A stretch of DNA of 9,423 nucleotides from positions 1 to 9,423 of the forward strand of contig VERS01000039.1 in assembly GCA_018882545.1 (NCBI GenBank), written 5' to 3'. The notes beneath the pieces are model-generated. The model worked only from the letters and a program-made list of their open reading frames with translations, searched no databases and was not told where the DNA came from. This stretch comes from Mycobacterium sp. Lineage in GTDB: Bacteria; Actinomycetota; Actinomycetes; Mycobacteriales; Mycobacteriaceae. Position numbers and translations under genes: made by a program. Shown in pieces: positions 6,612 to 9,423 of this stretch; positions within the stretch are counted from its first letter, which is position 1; each line of letters opens with the position of its first letter.

Positions 6612-6617
6612 ATGCTA
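6612..6617 (-). promoter_or_regulatory. Candidate -10 element of the MFS gene (leaderless)
   Basis: TAGCAT on the minus strand matches TATAAT at four positions, and its spacing gives a start at about 6605, inside the tandem GTG GTG pair that begins the MFS gene. No SD is found before either GTG. No good -35 is visible. Confidence 0.35.
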
Positions 6618-6667
6618 CGACGAATTGCGATCGCCCAGGAGCGCAGTTCGGGTTGTGGCGATGGTCG

Positions 6668-6681
6668 CGCAACCAGTTGCG
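6668..6681. promoter_or_regulatory. Candidate operator upstream of the MFS gene
   Basis: CGCAAC-CA-GTTGCG is a perfect 6+2+6 palindrome about 60 bases upstream of the MFS start. The half-site context TTGCGATC (6677-6684) recurs at 6625-6632, 52 bases away (about five helical turns) and close to the -10-like element. Paired symmetric sites of this kind are typical of TetR- or GntR-type control of efflux pumps, but no regulator gene lies in the window. Confidence 0.4.
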
Positions 6682-6708
6682 ATCAGGCGGATCGTGCGGA
6701 GAAGAGCA

Positions 6709-7836
6709 TCAGTCCGAAAGCAAATTGCCCGTTCGGCTTTCCAGCGGAATCTCACCGGCGACCTTGCCGATCACCCGTCCCGGCCAGGCATAGGGCTGGC
6801 TATGGCGAGCGAAGAGCCGCCCGTCGGTCTCGGCCCGCAGTTCCGTCTCCCCGCCGAGCGGATCGATCACGGTGGCGAGGAGATCGCCCTTGCGGACCTG
6901 ATCGCCCAGCCGACGGTGATAGGCGACGAGCCCGGTGACCGGCGAGCGCAGTTGCGCCATCGCCGTCAGGGCCGTCGCGCGGCAGGACAATGCCGGCTGC
7001 CCGTCCGGCCCGTCGACGAAGCCGCGTCCGGCCAGCATGCGCAGCAGTGCCATGGCCTGATCGGCGGCACGTTCGGGATCGACATCGTCATTGCTGCCCA
7101 ACTCCAGTGTGGCAGCCAGACATGCCGGTGGAATGGGCGCTCCGGGATGGTTCGCGGCCAGCGTCCACCACGGCGCGGCACAGGCCTCGTCGAAGGGATT
7201 ACCGCCCGAGACCTCCGACAGCAGCACCGCCCGCGCGTCGATCGCCGCGGCGATGTCCTCGGCCGCCGGCCACAACGCCGGACCGACGTACATATGGGGC
7301 TCAGCCTCGTTGTCGGCGTGCAGATCGAGGACGAGGTCGGCGTCGTGGGCGAGGGTCAGCAGTCTCCAGCGCAGATGTGCCAGTGCGCCTTCGGGCGCCA
7401 TCGCGGCAAGCCGCGCGGACATCGCGGCCCGGATCGTCTCGACATTCGCGGCCGCGTCCGGCCCCAGCGGCAGGTCTGCGAGGTCTGACAGATCGGCGTA
7501 GTTCCGGTTGAAGTTCTCCCCGGTGCCGCTTTCCAGCCGTCCGAACAGGAAGCTGGTTTCGGTCTGCGCCAGGCCGATCGGGTTTGCCTGGGGCACCAGC
7601 AGGATTTCGCCGTGAATCTCGCCGCGGGTTTCCGCCTCGGCCAGATGCCCGGCCAGAATGCGCAACACGAGCATGCCGGGCAACTCGTCGGCATGCAGCC
7701 CGGCCTGCAAATAGGCTTTCCGGCCCGTCCCGGGTTCAATTCCCCGGTCGCTGCGCTCCTGCCCGCCGGGTGCGCCGAAGCGCAGCACGGTCAGGCGATG
7801 CGGCGAGCCCGGCAGGTCGTGGTTTTCGCGCAGCAC
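6709..7836 (-). CDS. AstE/aspartoacylase-type M14 zinc hydrolase (possible CphZ/AotO relative)
   Basis: The product is 375 aa, starting at a GTG 18 bases after the stop of the PIN-like gene. The zinc site is complete: His48 and Glu51 (G-L-H-A-D-E-L-P-G) and His173 (L-D-L-H-A-D). Arg111 in N-F-N-R-N-Y is the expected carboxylate-binding residue and Glu245 (T-L-E-L-G-S) the general base. The segment from about 297 (R-S-P-V-T-G-L-V) is the lipoyl-like beta domain of this family. Relatives remove acyl groups from amino acids (succinylglutamate, N-acetylaspartate) or, for the CphZ/AotO group as I recall it, split the isopeptide dipeptide beta-Asp-Arg. The R-E-N-H-x-L-P-G start and the V-P-Q-A-N-P-I-G-L-A-Q segment at 81-91 are the form seen in that M14 group. 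The neighbouring cyanophycinase-like gene makes an isopeptide or acyl-amino-acid substrate attractive, but that is inference. It is cytosolic. Confidence 0.88.
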   Translation of the reverse strand: MLRENHDLPGSPHRLTVLRFGAPGGQERSDRGIEPGTGRKAYLQAGLHADELPGMLVLRILAGHLAEAETRGEIHGEILLVPQANPIGLAQTETSFLFGRLESGTGENFNRNYADLSDLADLPLGPDAAANVETIRAAMSARLAAMAPEGALAHLRWRLLTLAHDADLVLDLHADNEAEPHMYVGPALWPAAEDIAAAIDARAVLLSEVSGGNPFDEACAAPWWTLAANHPGAPIPPACLAATLELGSNDDVDPERAADQAMALLRMLAGRGFVDGPDGQPALSCRATALTAMAQLRSPVTGLVAYHRRLGDQVRKGDLLATVIDPLGGETELRAETDGRLFARHSQPYAWPGRVIGKVAGEIPLESRTGNLLSD

Positions 7837-7854
7837 CCCGCTACCGGGCCTGTC

Positions 7855-8187
7855 TCACTGGGCCTGCGGAGCTTCCGGGAGCACGAACATCTCCGTCTCG
7901 TAATACGCCGCACAGGCGGCGTGCAGGCGCGTCTTGAGCTTGCCTTCGGCCGCCAGCGCCCCGGCGATCAACCGGTTATCCGGGGGCAGGTCGCGCAGTT
8001 CGATCCCGTGCGCATCGAGAAAGGCCGTCACACCGGCCTCGCCCAGTTCCGGCAGTTCCATGGCGGCCTCGATCACGGCGAACGGCGAGGTTTGAGCGCG
8101 GCCATCGGCGGCGATGGCGGGGGCGTACGCCGCCGCCGTATCCGCATCGGCAAGCAGCGCGGCAAGAGTGGTCCCATCGAAATACAT
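7855..8187 (-). CDS. Small VapC/PIN-domain-like protein with degenerate active site, no antitoxin partner
   Basis: The product is 110 aa, from an ATG preceded by GGAAAGGA at 10 bases; a longer frame from 8259 would overlap the S51-like gene and lacks this support. The fold pattern resembles a PIN nuclease: M-Y-F-D-G-T-T-L-A-A-L-L at the start (Asp4), V-I-E-A-A-M-E-L around Glu40, F-L-D-A-H-G-I-E-L-R-D-L at 56-67, and L-H-A-A-C-A-A-Y-Y at 88-96, where VapC proteins have G-D-C-F-A-Y. The Asp of that last motif is Ala91 here, so the metal site is incomplete. The family assignment rests on motif spacing only. No VapB-like antitoxin gene is adjacent; the gaps are 22 bases to the S51-like gene upstream and 18 to the M14 gene downstream, so it behaves as the middle gene of a three-gene operon. 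A non-nuclease role as partner or RNA-binding protein is possible. Confidence 0.6.
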   Translation of the reverse strand: MYFDGTTLAALLADADTAAAYAPAIAADGRAQTSPFAVIEAAMELPELGEAGVTAFLDAHGIELRDLPPDNRLIAGALAAEGKLKTRLHAACAAYYETEMFVLPEAPQAQ

Positions 8188-8197
8188 GCTTATTCCG

Positions 8198-8205
8198 TCC
8201 TTTCC
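8198..8205 (-). promoter_or_regulatory. Ribosome binding site deciding the PIN-like start
   Basis: GGAAAGGA on the minus strand lies 10 bases before the ATG at 8187 and within the 22-base gap after the S51-like stop. It supports the short 110-residue form of the PIN-like protein. Confidence 0.6.
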
Positions 8206-8209
8206 AGGA

Positions 8210-9322
8210 TCATCCGTGTCGATCACGGATGCTTTCGATATCGAGCTGACCGGTGCCATCCCCGGCCGGGCTGTAGAGCAGGGCGATATGGGCTTCGTGC
8301 GTCACGCCAGGGGCGGTCACCGGGTCGGCGTCGCCGACACAATCCTGAATCAATTCGGCCACCAGCGCATCCAGTACGGCGGCCGAAGCGGCGGCCGGCG
8401 CGTGCCGGGTGACGGTCCCGGCCGCCATGTCGATGACATCTCCGGGGCCGGCGAGGCACAGCTTGGTGCCGGGCGCGATGAAATCGTCGCCCGCCAGTTC
8501 GGTTTTGAGCGGGTCGATCTCGACCAGCACGACCCCGCGCGCGCCGATCGCGGTGAGTGTGCTGTTGTCGTGGTTGGCGATGACGCCGCTGTCTTCGAGA
8601 AGGCCGAGCCCGAACCGGACGCCTTCCTCGGCGCAGGCCACCGCGAGGCGGCCCAGACGCCGCGAGGACGACAGTTTCTGGTCGACGATGGCGGCGCCGA
8701 ACAATCCCAGCCCCTCCTGGATCACCAGTCCGCGCCGGCCCATGTCCGAGGCAATGCCGAACCGCAGGGCTTCGTAGGACGTGCCGCCGCCGATCATGAA
8801 ACCCGACAGCGCCGATGCCGCGCCGCCGACTCCGACGATCATCGCCCCGGCCGCCCGCGCCCGCGCGATGGCCATCAGCAGCGGCGTGACCTCGCCGCGG
8901 TAGAGCAACGTCTCCACCAGCCTGATCTGATTGCCTCCGGTCAGGATGACGGTGCCCAGGGCGGCGATCTGCTCGACCAGCGCCTCCTCGCGCATCCGGC
9001 GATCGACATTGTCGATGGTGACGCCCAGGTCGATGGCCTCGACGCCGTGGCCGCGCAGGGCCGCGATGTAGTCACCGGCGACCTCCCGAGGTTCGGCCGA
9101 AGCGGCGGCGAGCACACCCACCGGCCCCTCGGACCGCGCCGCCAGTTCAGCAAGCAGCGGGCTTTCCCCGTCGAGCGGTGCCGAGCCCAGCATCATCACC
9201 TGCGCCCGCAGGCCGGGCTTGACACCGTAGTCACGGGACAGCGCCGCCCGCCGGTTCTCCGCCAGTTGCGCCGCATTGAGTTGGCGGGTCTGCATGCTGG
9301 CCCGGAAATCCACCGCCGTCAT
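8210..9322 (-). CDS. Cyanophycinase-like (peptidase S51) protein with nucleophile and His replaced
   Basis: The product is 370 aa from the ATG at 9322. Residues ~40-306 align without large gaps to cyanophycinase: I-L-T-G-G-N-Q-I-R-L at 126-135 (family T-G-G-D-Q-L-R-L), M-I-G-G-G after the nucleophile elbow, I-V-D-Q at 212-215 and G-L-G-L-L-E-D-S at 238-245. The elbow reads G-V-G-G-A-A where cyanophycinases have G-T-S-A-G-A, so the catalytic Ser is Gly166, and D-Q-H is D-Q-K, putting Lys216 at the catalytic His. True cyanophycinase releases beta-Asp-Arg from cyanophycin; this one should not do so by the serine mechanism. It also has an N-terminal extension (1-39) and about 64 extra C-terminal residues. 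It is the first complete gene of the cassette with the PIN-like and M14 genes. The frame is open to the window end, so a longer N-terminus is possible. Confidence 0.88.
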   Translation of the reverse strand: MTAVDFRASMQTRQLNAAQLAENRRAALSRDYGVKPGLRAQVMMLGSAPLDGESPLLAELAARSEGPVGVLAAASAEPREVAGDYIAALRGHGVEAIDLGVTIDNVDRRMREEALVEQIAALGTVILTGGNQIRLVETLLYRGEVTPLLMAIARARAAGAMIVGVGGAASALSGFMIGGGTSYEALRFGIASDMGRRGLVIQEGLGLFGAAIVDQKLSSSRRLGRLAVACAEEGVRFGLGLLEDSGVIANHDNSTLTAIGARGVVLVEIDPLKTELAGDDFIAPGTKLCLAGPGDVIDMAAGTVTRHAPAAASAAVLDALVAELIQDCVGDADPVTAPGVTHEAHIALLYSPAGDGTGQLDIESIRDRHG

Positions 9323-9423
9323 CCGGAAATCACCCCCGTCGCCGGGAATGTAGGCCGCCGCTCGGCCGCCCTGGCGGGTGATCTCGACGCTGGTGGCACA
9401 ACCCGCCCTTGGCTCTATCGCCC
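9323..9423 (-). other. Unresolved upstream end: open frame into the S51-like gene or end of a further gene
   Basis: The frame of the S51-like gene has no stop through the 33 codons to the window edge, and the peptide it gives (including A-T-S-V-E-I-T-R-Q-G-G-R-A-A-Y-I-P-G) looks protein-like. A second frame closes with TGA at 9332-9330 after 30 codons and would be the end of an upstream gene. An SD-like GGGGGTGAT (9329-9337), very close to the anti-16S complement, stands before the ATG at 9322 and favours a separate start there. The window does not decide. Confidence 0.5.
9329..9337 (-). promoter_or_regulatory. Shine-Dalgarno-like site before the S51-like gene
   Basis: GGGGGTGAT differs by one base from the GGAGGTGAT complement of the 16S 3' end. 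Its purine core is about 10 bases from the ATG at 9322, making that ATG the best supported start. Confidence 0.55.

Noticed and set aside
6625..6684. Possible attachment site or mobile-element end from the TTGCGATC repeats
   Set aside because: The repeats are only 8 bp and flank nothing but promoter DNA, and there is no integrase, transposase or tRNA gene in the window.
5268..6938. 556-codon plus-strand open frame
   Set aside because: Antisense to the MFS gene and the end of the M14 gene. Its charged, repetitive composition has no recognisable motif, while the minus strand encodes clear transmembrane helices.
7855..8187. Functional VapBC toxin-antitoxin module
   Set aside because: No antitoxin-sized gene precedes it, the upstream neighbour is the 370-residue S51-like gene, and one conserved acidic residue is missing.
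7855..8259. Longer 134-residue form of the PIN-like protein
   Set aside because: It would overlap the S51-like gene by 50 bases, and the extra residues precede the PIN-type start M-Y-F-D. The ATG at 8187 has its own ribosome site.

Overview
The window comes from a high-GC actinobacterium, most likely a mycobacterium or close mycolic-acid-bearing relative. The reasons are a secreted antigen-85-type mycolyltransferase, a mycothiol-dependent isomerase-family protein, several GTG starts and apparently leaderless promoters. Ten protein genes can be supported: nine on the minus strand and one, a small lipoprotein, on the plus strand. I see no tRNA, rRNA, CRISPR array, insertion sequence or prophage, and no gene-free stretch over 300 bases.

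Block 1 (1..1963, minus strand) is a tight set: an SDR oxidoreductase, a nitroreductase-family flavoprotein, then the N-terminal third of a maleylpyruvate-isomerase-like (DinB-fold) protein cut by the window edge. Gaps are 30 to 35 bases, so they are probably co-transcribed; all three are redox or thiol enzymes of unknown substrate. A plus-strand TPR-like lipoprotein (2042..2401) diverges from the SDR gene.

Block 2 (2434..4911, minus strand) holds two envelope enzymes with separate upstream regions: an antigen-85-like acyltransferase/esterase with its Ser-Glu-His triad but no cysteines, and a choloylglycine-hydrolase-family amidase. The amidase has a signal peptide whose removal would expose the catalytic Cys, and it also has a C-terminal membrane anchor. 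Upstream lies a DHA2-type 14-helix MFS exporter (5076..6608) with a palindromic candidate operator before it.

Block 3 (6709..9423, minus strand) is the most unusual part. It encodes a cyanophycinase-like (S51) protein whose nucleophile Ser and catalytic His positions are Gly and Lys, a 110-residue protein resembling a VapC-type PIN domain with a lost acidic residue and no antitoxin partner, and an AstE/aspartoacylase-type M14 zinc enzyme with all expected catalytic residues. The M14 protein resembles the group that includes cyanophycin-dipeptide hydrolases (CphZ/AotO). The cassette therefore looks like an isopeptide or acyl-amino-acid processing locus in which one catalytic member is intact and its two partners have degenerate active sites. 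The reading frame of the S51-like gene stays open to the window end, so its upstream neighbour or N-terminus is unresolved.
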